64,000 nt of DNA from Neisseria dumasiana (GTDB taxonomy: Bacteria; Pseudomonadota; Gammaproteobacteria; Burkholderiales; Neisseriaceae). Where the stretch lies: NCBI RefSeq assembly GCF_022870885.1, contig NZ_CP091509.1, positions 2,480,001-2,544,000 of the forward strand, written 5' to 3'. The stretch's first letter is position 1; each line of letters begins with the position of its first letter. The notes beneath the pieces were generated by a model. The model saw nothing but the letters and a program-made list of their open reading frames with translations, made no database searches and was not told the origin of the DNA. Shown in pieces: positions 8,755-17,469 of this stretch. Made by a program: the position numbers and the translations under genes.

Positions 8755-10215
8755 TTAGAAGGTTTTTTGCAAGGCCAAGCCGATTTCGTTCTGTTTGTAG
8801 CTGTTTAAGCCGATATTGCCGTTTACTCTGCGGTGTTTGACGCTGAGCACGGGTTTCAAACCGGCAATCTTCCAGCGGTCGGCAGTCAGGCTGGCAAGAT
8901 AAATCTGTTCGTTGTCGCGGCGGCGGTTTTGGAAAAAGGCTTCGTATCCGTCGTGCGTGCGGCGGCGCAGGGTAGCGTTCAATCCCGCGCTGAAACCCTG
9001 ACGGAATATTTTTACCGCACCCAGCCGTGCAGAAGCCTGACGGTAGGCGTAAACGTCGCTCGCCGCCGTGCGCCGCTCGAAATCCAAACCGGCATACAGC
9101 AGCATATCGTTGCGCGGGAGGTAGGTTAGCGTATTGTTGACGGAAACTTTATGGCCGTCTAAATGGTTATAGCGGTCCACATTATCGAGACGCGCCCACT
9201 CTACCTCGCTATTCCACTGCCAGTTGGTGCCGTCTCTTTCCCATTCGCCGCGCACGCCGTAACTGCGTTGATCGGTTTTACCGCCGCTGCTGCTCCATTC
9301 GAACACCGGAGCAAGCGTCAGGCTGTCGCGGTGGTTTTCAAACTGGTAGCCGGCACTCAGATTGGCGGTATGCGTGCCGTGCTCTTTTTTATTGCGGTAA
9401 ACCGTTCCGTAGGAAATGCCCCGCGCGGTTACGCCGTGATGCCCGCTGATTTGCCATTGACGCACGGCGGTGGCTTCATATTTTGCACCGAAGCCGCTCT
9501 CGACGGGGTCTGCCTGCAACAAGCCGGAGCATTCGCCTGCGATGATGTCGCCCACACACCATTCTTTACCTGTTCCGGGGCTGTGGTTGATGTTGCTGTT
9601 CCATACGCCGCCGATTTGTACCGACCCGCGCCATGAATTGCGTTGGTTTAAGGCCGTCTGAAAAGAGGCAATGTTTTCGCGAACACTTTCGGGCAGATCC
9701 GGCGCCCGGGCAATCTGCACAAATTGCGATTGGGCTTCACGGTTCAGATGGCCTTCATACAGCAATCTGGCCAAATCAAGGCGGCCCCGCGTGAAATCGG
9801 GCTGGCGTTCGAGCAGGGTTTCGTAATGCTGCTTAGACTGTTTCCATTTGCCCTCGGCACGGGCAAGCGAGGCACGCGCCAACAAGGCGACATCTTTATC
9901 GTGATCGGTTTGCTGCTCATACTCGGCAAGCAGCCGGCGCGCCTTGGGCCAATCACTGTGGTTGACGGCATCGTATAATGCCGCGCCGGTATCCTGAGGC
10001 TCCATTTCGCCGCCGCTCAAGGCAGCCTGCGCCGCCGCATCTTTCTCCCACACTTCGCGCTCCTGCGCCCTATCCATTTGACGGGTGTTCTGCCACAAAC
10101 GCTGTTGGATATCGTCTTGCGTGAAAGCATGCGTCCGGCCGGCTTGGCGGGGAAAGTCTTGTGCAAAGGCAGGCCAGCACACGGCCAAACACAACCACAC
10201 TGTTTTTCTTGACAT
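8755..10215 (-). CDS. Slam-family surface protein translocon (TPR + DUF560 barrel)
   Basis: 486-aa outer-membrane protein of the Slam (surface lipoprotein assembly modulator) family, which moves lipoproteins or hemophore-like proteins across the outer membrane. It has a signal peptide ending AFAQ-DFP (about residue 19), a periplasmic TPR region at about 60-190 (DLARLLYEGHLNREAQSQF), then a barrel of alternating amphipathic strands starting near VQIGGVWNSNINHSPG and closing on the terminal phenylalanine of LALQKTF, a Bam recognition signal. ATG at MSRKTVWL is chosen because AGGTG is 6 nt upstream; an upstream GTG is less likely. It lies directly downstream of its probable substrate gene, with a hairpin terminator between them. 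The substrate class is inferred from the neighbour. Confidence 0.88.
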   Translation of the reverse strand: MSRKTVWLCLAVCWPAFAQDFPRQAGRTHAFTQDDIQQRLWQNTRQMDRAQEREVWEKDAAAQAALSGGEMEPQDTGAALYDAVNHSDWPKARRLLAEYEQQTDHDKDVALLARASLARAEGKWKQSKQHYETLLERQPDFTRGRLDLARLLYEGHLNREAQSQFVQIARAPDLPESVRENIASFQTALNQRNSWRGSVQIGGVWNSNINHSPGTGKEWCVGDIIAGECSGLLQADPVESGFGAKYEATAVRQWQISGHHGVTARGISYGTVYRNKKEHGTHTANLSAGYQFENHRDSLTLAPVFEWSSSGGKTDQRSYGVRGEWERDGTNWQWNSEVEWARLDNVDRYNHLDGHKVSVNNTLTYLPRNDMLLYAGLDFERRTAASDVYAYRQASARLGAVKIFRQGFSAGLNATLRRRTHDGYEAFFQNRRRDNEQIYLASLTADRWKIAGLKPVLSVKHRRVNGNIGLNSYKQNEIGLALQKTF

Positions 10216-10239
10216 AATCTGCACCTAAGAATGTTCAGA

Positions 10240-10283
10240 TAATAAAAATCCGCTTATTTGATATTATAAACAAATAAGCGGAT
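10240..10283 (-). terminator. Hairpin plus T-tract between substrate and Slam genes
   Basis: A perfect 13-bp stem (ATCCGCTTATTTG / CAAATAAGCGGAT) with a 10-nt A/T loop is followed on the minus strand by TTTTTATTAT. It lies between the substrate stop and the Slam start, so it probably limits read-through into the translocon gene. Confidence 0.7.
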
Positions 10284-10336
10284 CGGTTGGATAAGGCTCT
10301 CGGAGAATCGTTCTCGTCAAGCCTGTTTATCCTGAC

Positions 10337-11179
10337 TTACTTCTTCACACCGCCGAACGCAGTGTTCAGGTTCGGGTTGGTTTTGAACTTGGCTACACCG
10401 GCCAGGCTTGAAGCGCCGTTACCGAAGAAGTTACCGTCAACTTTACCTGCGTGGCCGTTAGCAAAAGCGTAACCTTCGAATTCTGCATCTTTGGTGTCGA
10501 TGTAAGAATGAATGTTCATGCTAACCGCAGAGTTTTTCAACGAACCTGCCAAGGTACGGGCACCGAAGTCGGCTTTCAAAGTACCGGTCATCAAGTTGTT
10601 GCCCTTGTAGTTGTTGAAGCCTTTAACCGCGTAAGTGGCAGTACCGTAAACAGGCATGTTTCTGGTGCGGCTGTCGCCTGAGTAGTAAACTGCGCGGTTA
10701 GAACCTTTGGCAAACTCGCGGCCTACCCACTCACCGTATTGTACGCTCGCACCGCCGCTGCGGATGCTGTTGAACGTGAACTTACCGATGTTTTGGCCGG
10801 TGTAGTGGTTTTTGGCAACGATGGTTTTCACACCGTTACGGTCAACATTGGCTCGGTGTTGATCCAAAGATTTGTAGTAAATGCCTGATTGGTAAGCCGC
10901 GCTTTTCAGCAGCTTTTTGTTTACCGCTTCAGATTCGGGCTTGGGCAAAGCAGCGCGGGCAGCTTTGGCAGCTTGTTTGGCTGCTTTTTTAGCCGCTTTG
11001 GCAGCTTGTTTGGCCGCTTTCTTGGCAGCTTTGTCTTTCAGGTAGTTATTGTAGTCTTGGTTGTAGCTGGGCTGGTATTGGCCTTGGCTTTGATAATCAT
11101 TGTAATCATAAGCGTAAGCACCGGCGCTCAAAGTAGCTGCAAGCAAAACCGCTGTGGTTTTTTTCAGATTGAGTTTCAT
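10337..11179 (-). CDS. Probable Slam-dependent secreted protein (hemophilin/TbpB-like barrel)
   Basis: 280-aa exported protein without a lipobox: Sec signal 1-23 (VLLAATLSAGAYA), a short Tyr/Gln/Asn-rich stretch, then a Lys/Ala tract at 49-77 built on an 11-residue unit. The C-terminal 150 residues are glycine/phenylalanine-rich beta strands ending in NGHAGKVDGNFFGNGASSLAG, the pattern of the small barrel handled by Slam in TbpB, fHbp and hemophilins. The start MKLNLKK has AAGGATA at good spacing; an ATG ten codons upstream is rejected. Position directly before Slam argues it is the cargo. Heme or other ligand binding is inference; no TonB receptor gene is adjacent. Confidence 0.72.
   Translation of the reverse strand: MKLNLKKTTAVLLAATLSAGAYAYDYNDYQSQGQYQPSYNQDYNNYLKDKAAKKAAKQAAKAAKKAAKQAAKAARAALPKPESEAVNKKLLKSAAYQSGIYYKSLDQHRANVDRNGVKTIVAKNHYTGQNIGKFTFNSIRSGGASVQYGEWVGREFAKGSNRAVYYSGDSRTRNMPVYGTATYAVKGFNNYKGNNLMTGTLKADFGARTLAGSLKNSAVSMNIHSYIDTKDAEFEGYAFANGHAGKVDGNFFGNGASSLAGVAKFKTNPNLNTAFGGVKK
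10967..11032 (-). repeat. Two 33-bp tandem units encoding the Lys/Ala tract
   Basis: Two adjacent imperfect 33-bp units each encode the 11-residue block KAAKKAAKQAA; a shortened third unit follows. In-frame expansion or contraction would change tract length without breaking the gene. Confidence 0.75.
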
Positions 11180-11559
11180 AGTCGTATCCTTTTCATCAAG
11201 TAACAAACAAAGTCAGCTTCATAACAGCTGGGGCAACAATCTTTTTGATACCGCATATAGCCATATAGCCGCATTCAAACTTTTGCTGTTCCGAACCGGT
11301 GATGCCTTTTGTTTGATTAGCATTGTAGGGGGCGAAACTTAGGTTAAAATTAGCTGGATTTTAATTCTGGTAAAGATTTATACACTATTTGTATCCTACT
11401 GATTGCTTTAATTAATTTACCTGATTGTATTTACCTGAACAGGCCGTTTTCATGCCAAATGAAAGGCTGTTTTTTTCTATTTGTCTGTGTGGTCGGAACG
11501 GTGCGGAAACAGGCCGTCTGAAACAGCAGCAAACCGTTTTTATTTTTAGGAGAACATTT
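11180..11559. other. 380-bp divergent intergenic region
   Basis: AT-rich spacer between the Slam-substrate gene (minus) and the methyltransferase (plus). It contains the direct repeat CATATAGC (twice near 11254-11272), a TACAAT-like box on the minus strand near 11325, and one DUS near 11513. No Fur box is evident by eye. Confidence 0.5.
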
Positions 11560-12168
11560 ATGTCGCAATGGGATGAACGCTACCAAACCGAAGAATATGT
11601 ATTCGGTACGGAGCCGAACGAATTTATCGCCCGCATCCGTGCTTATCTGCCTACGCAGGGCAACGCGTTGGATTTGGCCACCGGAGAAGGACGCAACGGC
11701 ATCTTTCTCGCCCAACTGGGCCTGAAAACCGAAGGTGTCGATATGTCGGTGCGCGGTTTGGAAAAAGCGGAAAAACTGGCGCAACAAAAAGGGGTGGACT
11801 TCACCACCCGTATGGCAAACATTACCGAAATGGATATGCCGCCCGAACACTACGCCGTTATCACGTCGGTATTCTGCCATTTTTCCGAACCCGAGCGCAC
11901 GCGCACCATGCAGCGAATTGTGCACGCTCTGCAACCCGGCGGCCTGTTTGCCGGCGTGTTCTACCATCCCGACCAAATTGCCTACGGCACCGGCGGCCCC
12001 AGCGACCCTGCGCTGTTGGGCACGCTGGAAGAAATGCAACAGGCTTTATCGGGCTTGGAATGGTTGGTTGCCGAACATTCCGTCCGCGAAATGAACGAAG
12101 GCAGCCGCCATCAAGGCATGAGTTCGGTTATCTGCCTGTTAGGCAAAAAACCTTCGTCCGGCCAATAA
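11560..12168 (+). CDS. Class I SAM-dependent methyltransferase (TehB-like)
   Basis: 202-aa cytosolic methyltransferase. Motif I is DLATGEGRNGIFLAQLG (about residues 34-50), followed by an acidic strand-2 end (TEGVDMS) and a Rossmann-type order through VITSVFCHF and LQPGGLFAGVFYHP. The N-terminal WDERYQTEEYVFGTEPN is characteristic of the TehB/thiopurine-type group. The start MSQWDERY is fixed by AGGAGA 6 nt upstream. Monocistronic, closed by a strong hairpin terminator. The acceptor substrate cannot be told from sequence; tellurite resistance is only one possibility. Confidence 0.85.
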   Translation: MSQWDERYQTEEYVFGTEPNEFIARIRAYLPTQGNALDLATGEGRNGIFLAQLGLKTEGVDMSVRGLEKAEKLAQQKGVDFTTRMANITEMDMPPEHYAVITSVFCHFSEPERTRTMQRIVHALQPGGLFAGVFYHPDQIAYGTGGPSDPALLGTLEEMQQALSGLEWLVAEHSVREMNEGSRHQGMSSVICLLGKKPSSGQ

Positions 12169-12211
12169 ACCCCGCCGGCATCCGCAATACCCTATACAAA
12201 CCCGACAAACC

Positions 12212-12241
12212 AATCTCCGGCCTTGTGCCGGAGATTTTTTA
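12212..12241 (+). terminator. Rho-independent terminator of the methyltransferase
   Basis: ATCTCCGGC-CTTGT-GCCGGAGAT followed by TTTTTT, a 9-bp perfect stem with a T-tract. Confidence 0.88.
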
Positions 12242-12393
12242 CGGCAGAAGCTTTTGTACGAATATTTTCTTGAAAAATAAGTATGCCGGTATGAAACAAT
12301 TACCTCTGATTATGGTCGTAATCTGTTGTAACAAACTATTTTGCCTGCGTTTTGTAAACAAATGTTATGCAAGATGCAATGTTGTAAATGTGA

Positions 12394-12423
12394 TTGACCT
12401 TCATGATTTATGACTAAGATACT
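12394..12423 (+). promoter_or_regulatory. Candidate promoter of the Pycsar-like fusion gene
   Basis: TTGACC and GATACT are separated by 18 bp, about 60 bp before the start codon. The rest of the preceding 315-bp spacer is AT-rich with only a terminator recognised. Confidence 0.4.
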
Positions 12424-12483
12424 CCCGTCATTTTAGCTTTGACGCTACAACAAGAACATTAGCCGACACACTTAAGGTATGCC

Positions 12484-14337
12484 ATGACAGAATACGACAA
12501 CACCCGTTCCGAAAAACCGGCACAAAACGACGACTTAATCCATACCGACAACACCCCGAACGGGCAGCCCAACCACACCATCGATCACTTGGCTGCTCAG
12601 GAACCGGTTTTAATGTTGGAACATTTGGAAAATGAAAACCATACCGCGCCGACACAACCGGAAGATGCGTTATTAAACGAATCTGCCGATGAAGCCGCAG
12701 CGGCAAAAAAAGCAAAGAAAAAATTGCTGAAAGAGCAACGAAAAGCCAAAAAAGAACCGAAAGTTCAGCCCGAAGAAGAACCGGCATTGCAATTGGGAAC
12801 GGCAAAAGGCGTGGAAACGATGTTCCGCAACGCCTTCCGTACCGAAATGGAACTACTGGCATTGGCGGCAACCAAAGCCAACATCATGATTTCATTAAAT
12901 GGTTTCATCGTATCCGCCCTGATGATTTCCGGCGCATTCATTTTTTCAACTTCACCCGACTTTCTCGTGCCGGCCGGCATCTTTATGACAACAGCGGCGG
13001 CCTCTATCGTTTTTGCCTTATTGTCGGCCTCTCCCGAGCGCATGGGTAAAATGCGTGCCACCGTTGAATGGCTGAAAGACTTATTCAAACGCAAAGCGTC
13101 GCTGAAAGATTTCAAAACACGGGTATATGAACCTAAAGCCCACTTTGTGAACGAATCGCCCAATATCCTGATTTATGAAGACAGGGTCAAAATTTCCAAA
13201 GACCGCTACTGGGAAATGATGCAGGAGATTATGGCCAACCGCGAAGAAGTATATAAAAAAATGAGTGAAGAGCTATACTGGCTCGGCTCGTTGGCCAACA
13301 AGCAGTTCAAATACCTGAATATGTCGTATGCCGCTTTCCGCTGGGGCCTGCTTATCTCAGTGCTGGCTTTCATTACCATCAAAGCCCTGCCCAATGCCGT
13401 GCCGTCGATGCGTGCCGACAAAGCCGCCGCAGAACTGCGCAATTTAGGCATCAATTCATTCAAAGGCTTATACGAACCTTCGGCCGTACAGCAACTGCCC
13501 GACGGCCGCCTGCTGGTGGTGGAAGACGAACATTCGCGTGCGGCCAGCATCGTATCGTTTAAGCCGGACGGCACTTTAGACGAAAACGAATCGGTAGACA
13601 GCCGCATTGTCCGCGGCTTCAAACGTAAACTCAGCGATTTGGAGGGCCTGACTTTGGATAACGACGGCTATGTTTACGCCATTACTTCCCATTCCCGCAA
13701 CAGAGAAGGCGTGCGCCGTCCCGACCGCGAACACTTTATCCGCTTCAAAATCCGCGGTAACGAAGTGGTTGAGTTGAGTTCGTTTAACGGTTTGGTGGAC
13801 ATACTCGAATCATCGGATCAAGTAGAACAGCTCATCCGCAGTAAAATCGGCACCATGTTGGATTTCAAAACCATCAATATCGAAGGTTTGGCTTACGACC
13901 CCAACAAAAACCGCCTGCTGCTGGGTTTCCGCGACCCCGAGTTCAGCGATAAATCGATGATTCTCTACATTGACAACCCTAAAGAAATGTTTGAGCAAAA
14001 AGCCAAACCCAACTTTGTCGATGTTGCCTTCTTGGATATTAAAGGCGGCGGTATCCGCTCGATAAACTATGATGCCGTATTGAAATCGTACATCCTGACC
14101 AACGAAGTAAAAGATGAACAAGGCAAGAAGTTTCCGCAGTTTTGGTTGTGGAACGGCGAGCCTACTTCCGAGGCCAAACCTATCGACTTGCCTAATATGA
14201 GCCACATGACCAACGTCGAAGCCGTGGATTCTGTTAAAGTAAACGGTCAAAACCGTTTGATCTTCATGAGCGACGACGGCGACGCCACCAAAAATATCGG
14301 CGGCAAATATATGATTGTCGAATACGATAAGTTTTAA
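12484..14337 (+). CDS. Pycsar-effector-like membrane domain fused to DUF3616-like propeller
   Basis: 617-aa three-part protein. Residues 1-105 are charged and disordered with a Lys/Ala coiled segment (AAAAKKAKKKLLKEQRKAKK). Residues 110-305 resemble the PycTM/DUF5706 domain: the motif LLALAATKANIMISLNGF (about 123-140; family form is ADTKAN), TMs at about 133-154 and 160-181, and a third TM at about 286-304. Residues 318-617 look like a DUF3616-type propeller, with EPSAVQQLPDGRLLVVEDE, DLEGLTLDNDGYVYAITSHS, NIEGLAYDPNKNRLLLGFRD and LIFMSDDGD. AAGG 6 nt upstream supports the start. It has its own promoter and terminator and no cyclase next to it. Both domain calls are by motif memory; the function is unknown. 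Confidence 0.75.
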   Translation: MTEYDNTRSEKPAQNDDLIHTDNTPNGQPNHTIDHLAAQEPVLMLEHLENENHTAPTQPEDALLNESADEAAAAKKAKKKLLKEQRKAKKEPKVQPEEEPALQLGTAKGVETMFRNAFRTEMELLALAATKANIMISLNGFIVSALMISGAFIFSTSPDFLVPAGIFMTTAAASIVFALLSASPERMGKMRATVEWLKDLFKRKASLKDFKTRVYEPKAHFVNESPNILIYEDRVKISKDRYWEMMQEIMANREEVYKKMSEELYWLGSLANKQFKYLNMSYAAFRWGLLISVLAFITIKALPNAVPSMRADKAAAELRNLGINSFKGLYEPSAVQQLPDGRLLVVEDEHSRAASIVSFKPDGTLDENESVDSRIVRGFKRKLSDLEGLTLDNDGYVYAITSHSRNREGVRRPDREHFIRFKIRGNEVVELSSFNGLVDILESSDQVEQLIRSKIGTMLDFKTINIEGLAYDPNKNRLLLGFRDPEFSDKSMILYIDNPKEMFEQKAKPNFVDVAFLDIKGGGIRSINYDAVLKSYILTNEVKDEQGKKFPQFWLWNGEPTSEAKPIDLPNMSHMTNVEAVDSVKVNGQNRLIFMSDDGDATKNIGGKYMIVEYDKF

Positions 14338-14382
14338 GAGTTTGTTTAAAGTGCCGGCTTTGCTTCAAACAAACCGGCAAAT

Positions 14383-14418
14383 AAAAACACTTGGCATTTC
14401 ATTGCCAAGTGTTTTTTT
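14383..14418 (+). terminator. Rho-independent terminator of the fusion gene
   Basis: AAAAACACTTGGCA paired with TGCCAAGTGTTTTTTT around a 6-nt loop. Confidence 0.88.
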
Positions 14419-14458
14419 ATTCAAGTATCTACCCCGAGGCCGTCTGAAAATATAGTCA

Positions 14459-14600
14459 GAGACCTTTGCAAAACCCCCAGATGTGGATACAGTTCAAGGC
14501 GTAGCAGCACAGCGGTGCAGACATATCATTATAGATAGGCAAACGAGCGGGTAGCGCACAACGCAGAAATGCTCCACAGATGGGGGGTTGCAAAGGCCTC
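14459..14600. mobile_element. MITE, copy B
   Basis: GAGACCTTTGCAAAA at the left and TTGCAAAGGCCTC at the right enclose the shared core. Flanks are AGTCA and AGTTG, so the 5-bp duplication is decayed or absent. Confidence 0.82.
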
Positions 14601-14619
14601 AGTTGTAGGAAATTCTAGC

Positions 14620-14791
14620 GTTGTTTACACTTTCCGTTTTTTGCATGCAGACCCATTTTGGGATTTTTGAGGGTTGTCAAGAATGCCGAAAGGCACGGCG
14701 AAGCCGCATCGTTCTTGAGAATACTCAAAAATCACGAAACCATCATTCCTGCAAAAAACAAAAGCTGTTTGGCATAAAAAGTGTAAATAAC
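14620..14791. repeat. 172-bp nested imperfect palindrome
   Basis: Ends GTTGTTTACACTTT and the complement of GTTATTTACACTTT; inside, GTTTTTTGCA, GATTTTTGAG and TCAAGAA blocks recur in the same order in both arms. It could be a non-autonomous element or an insertion-sequence remnant. Confidence 0.55.
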
Positions 14792-14901
14792 CCGACCTTT
14801 TCCAACACCTCAGTCAATCAACACATTCAGCGCACCAGATGAAAAGCGGATTCAAAAATGCGATAATCCGCACCTGTCCCCAATCCACCAAAGGAACCAA
14901 C

Positions 14902-15768
14902 ATGACCGCGCAGCTGATTAACGGCAAAGAGATCTCCCAACAGCGTTTAGAAATCCTCACGAAAAAAACGGCCGAACGCCAATCTGCCGGCTTGCGTGCC
15001 CCGTGTTTGGCCGTAGTTTTAGTGGGAGACGACCCCGCCAGCGCCGTGTATGTGCGCAACAAAAAAACGGCATGTGAAAAAGTCGGCTTCCGGTCGCTTT
15101 CCTACGAGCTTCCCAAAGAAACCACGCAAGAAACCTTGTTGAAATTGGTAGATGATTTAAATGCCGATCCCGAAGTCGACGGTATTTTGGTTCAGCTTCC
15201 CCTACCCGCGCAAATCAACAGCCAAGCCGTATTGGAACGCATTTTGCCGCACAAAGACGTAGACGGCTTCCACCCCTACAACGTCGGCCGTCTGGTTGTC
15301 AAAATGCCCCTGATGCGGCCGTGCACCCCCAAAGGCGTGATGACTTTGCTGGAAGCCTACGGCATAGACCCCAAAGGCAAAAAAGCCGTAGTGGTGGGTG
15401 CATCCAATATTGTCGGCCGGCCTCAGGCGCTCGAACTGCTATTGGCGCGTGCCACCGTAACCGTTTGCCACAGTGCCACACAGAATTTGGCCGAAGAAGT
15501 GGGCGCCGCAGACATTGTGGTTGTCGGGGTCGGCATACCGAATTTCGTTAAAGGCGAATGGATTAAACCGGGAGCGGTCGTGATTGATGTCGGCATCAAC
15601 CGCTTGGAAAACGGCAAACTGTGCGGCGACGTGGAATTTGAGGCGGCCAAAGAACGTGCCGCCATGATTACTCCCGTGCCGGGCGGAGTCGGCCCGATGA
15701 CCATCGCCACTTTGCTGGAAAATACTTTGCAGGCGGCAGAACTCCATGATGCGCCTGCCGCGCAATAA
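14902..15768 (+). CDS. folD: Methylenetetrahydrofolate dehydrogenase/cyclohydrolase FolD
   Basis: 288-aa bifunctional cytosolic enzyme interconverting 5,10-methylene- and 10-formyl-tetrahydrofolate with NADP. The catalytic Tyr/Lys region is [14 protein letters not shown], followed by the signatures [23 protein letters not shown], the Rossmann [11 protein letters not shown] and the C-terminal [26 protein letters not shown] is the start because AAGGA lies 6 nt upstream; the in-frame upstream extension has no signal. It is convergent with a lipoprotein gene, separated by a repeat and a hairpin. Confidence 0.97.
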   Translation: MTAQLINGKEISQQRLEILTKKTAERQSAGLRAPCLAVVLVGDDPASAVYVRNKKTACEKVGFRSLSYELPKETTQETLLKLVDDLNADPEVDGILVQLPLPAQINSQAVLERILPHKDVDGFHPYNVGRLVVKMPLMRPCTPKGVMTLLEAYGIDPKGKKAVVVGASNIVGRPQALELLLARATVTVCHSATQNLAEEVGAADIVVVGVGIPNFVKGEWIKPGAVVIDVGINRLENGKLCGDVEFEAAKERAAMITPVPGGVGPMTIATLLENTLQAAELHDAPAAQ

Positions 15769-15775
15769 GAGCGGC

Positions 15776-15841
15776 ATAGTCAATAAACTTTATTTCTGCT
15801 ACTGCGTTGCCGCCTTGTATCAAAAATAAGTTTATTGGCTA
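15776..15841. repeat. Short inverted-repeat element (ATAGTCAAT family)
   Basis: ATAGTCAATAAACTTTATTT and the complement of AAATAAGTTTATTGGCTA form terminal repeats of a 66-bp element. Related copies lie near 31580 and 48968. Confidence 0.65.
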
Positions 15842-15855
15842 CAAACCTTATTCAG

Positions 15856-15882
15856 ACGGCCTTTCCTATTCGGAAAGGCCGT
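15856..15882. terminator. Convergent terminator between folD and META-domain gene
   Basis: ACGGCCTTTCC-TATTC-GGAAAGGCCGT, an 11-bp perfect stem that includes part of a DUS. Confidence 0.7.
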
Positions 15883-15904
15883 TGCTGTTTCACTCTTCGG
15901 GCAG

Positions 15905-16324
15905 TTAATTTCCTTTAACCCTTTCGCCGCGCAAAAGCGTTTTTCCTTGCCGGTCGAACATCTCGATGTGTTGGCCGACAAAACGGTAACTCCGCACCAA
16001 AGGCAGAATGCGCGTCAGTTGCTGTTCCGTAGCGGCATCGGGGCAAGCCATTAACGTAGATGCGATACCGCCGAACTGCAATTTTTTGTCAGACGACGCA
16101 ATATAACGGCCGAATACGCGGTTACAGTCGGTGCTGATGCTGAACGCCTTGTCTTTACCGTCCAACATCATCACCACTTCCGGGCGAACCGTTTGGCCCT
16201 CTGCTTCTTTAATCTGCCACGAGCCTTGCAAGGGCTGGGTATGGTTGCCTAAGGGCACCGCAACCGAAGTGGTGCATGCACCGATTAAAAACAACGGCAA
16301 TATCAATCCGAATCGTTTCATCAT
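15905..16324 (-). CDS. META-domain (HslJ-like) lipoprotein
   Basis: 139-aa predicted lipoprotein with signal MMKRFGLILPLFLIGAC and lipid-acceptor Cys17. The rest fits a single META/DUF306 domain: LQGSWQIKEAEGQ, FSISTDCNRVFGRYI, LQFGGIASTLMACPD and LLPLVRSYRFVGQHIEMFD, where the TxCNxxxG and TxMAC motifs are diagnostic. Relatives include E. coli HslJ, linked to novobiocin resistance, but the molecular role is unknown. AAAGG lies upstream; either of two adjacent ATGs could be used. Likely envelope-located. Confidence 0.85.
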   Translation of the reverse strand: MMKRFGLILPLFLIGACTTSVAVPLGNHTQPLQGSWQIKEAEGQTVRPEVVMMLDGKDKAFSISTDCNRVFGRYIASSDKKLQFGGIASTLMACPDAATEQQLTRILPLVRSYRFVGQHIEMFDRQGKTLLRGERVKGN

Positions 16325-16409
16325 TTACACCTTTCTATGCTATGCAGGGAAATTTGTATCTGTTTGTGCTCATTTGCTGCCACAGTCTATCGACTTCACT
16401 TTTATTACG

Positions 16410-16461
16410 GCGTTGCTGCGCCTTGAGCTGCATCCGCATCCGAGGGGTGGCAAAAGCCTCA
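16410..16461. repeat. Degenerate half-copy of the MITE, reverse orientation
   Basis: GCGTTGCTGCGCCTTGAGCT through GGCAAAAGCCTCAG matches the complement of the MITE left half with several changes; the other half is absent. Confidence 0.6.
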
Positions 16462-16522
16462 GTTAATATGTTAACCAACATATTACCGAGATTTTCCTGC
16501 AAAACACATGACAAAAACTTAA

Positions 16523-17293
<771 letters not shown>

Positions 17294-17422
17294 GGATTGA
17301 TTCAGGCAAATACCCTTGCCGAAAACAGCCGAAACCCGCACCGCCGTGTTTCGGCTGTTTTCCTGCCGGTGAGTTTGCCGTTGCGCGCCCCATTTCCGTA
17401 TCCCGCCACAAGAATCTCTTGT

Positions 17423-17428
17423 TATAAT
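17423..17428 (+). promoter_or_regulatory. Extended -10 promoter of dxs
   Basis: TGTTATAAT lies 42 bp before the dxs start codon; no good -35, as expected for an extended -10 promoter. Confidence 0.5.
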
Positions 17429-17469
17429 CAGCCGTTACCGTAGCAAACTCCATAGAAAAAGACCCTACC

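Larger units (their letters stand above)
14338..14901. other. 564-bp spacer with terminator, MITE and palindromic element
   Basis: The spacer holds the terminator of the preceding gene, one full MITE copy, a 172-bp nested palindrome and the folD leader. Short open frames here have no family signal. Confidence 0.7.

Noticed and set aside
14621..14842. 73-codon frame between the fusion gene and folD
   Set aside because: It lies inside the palindromic element and has no coding signal.
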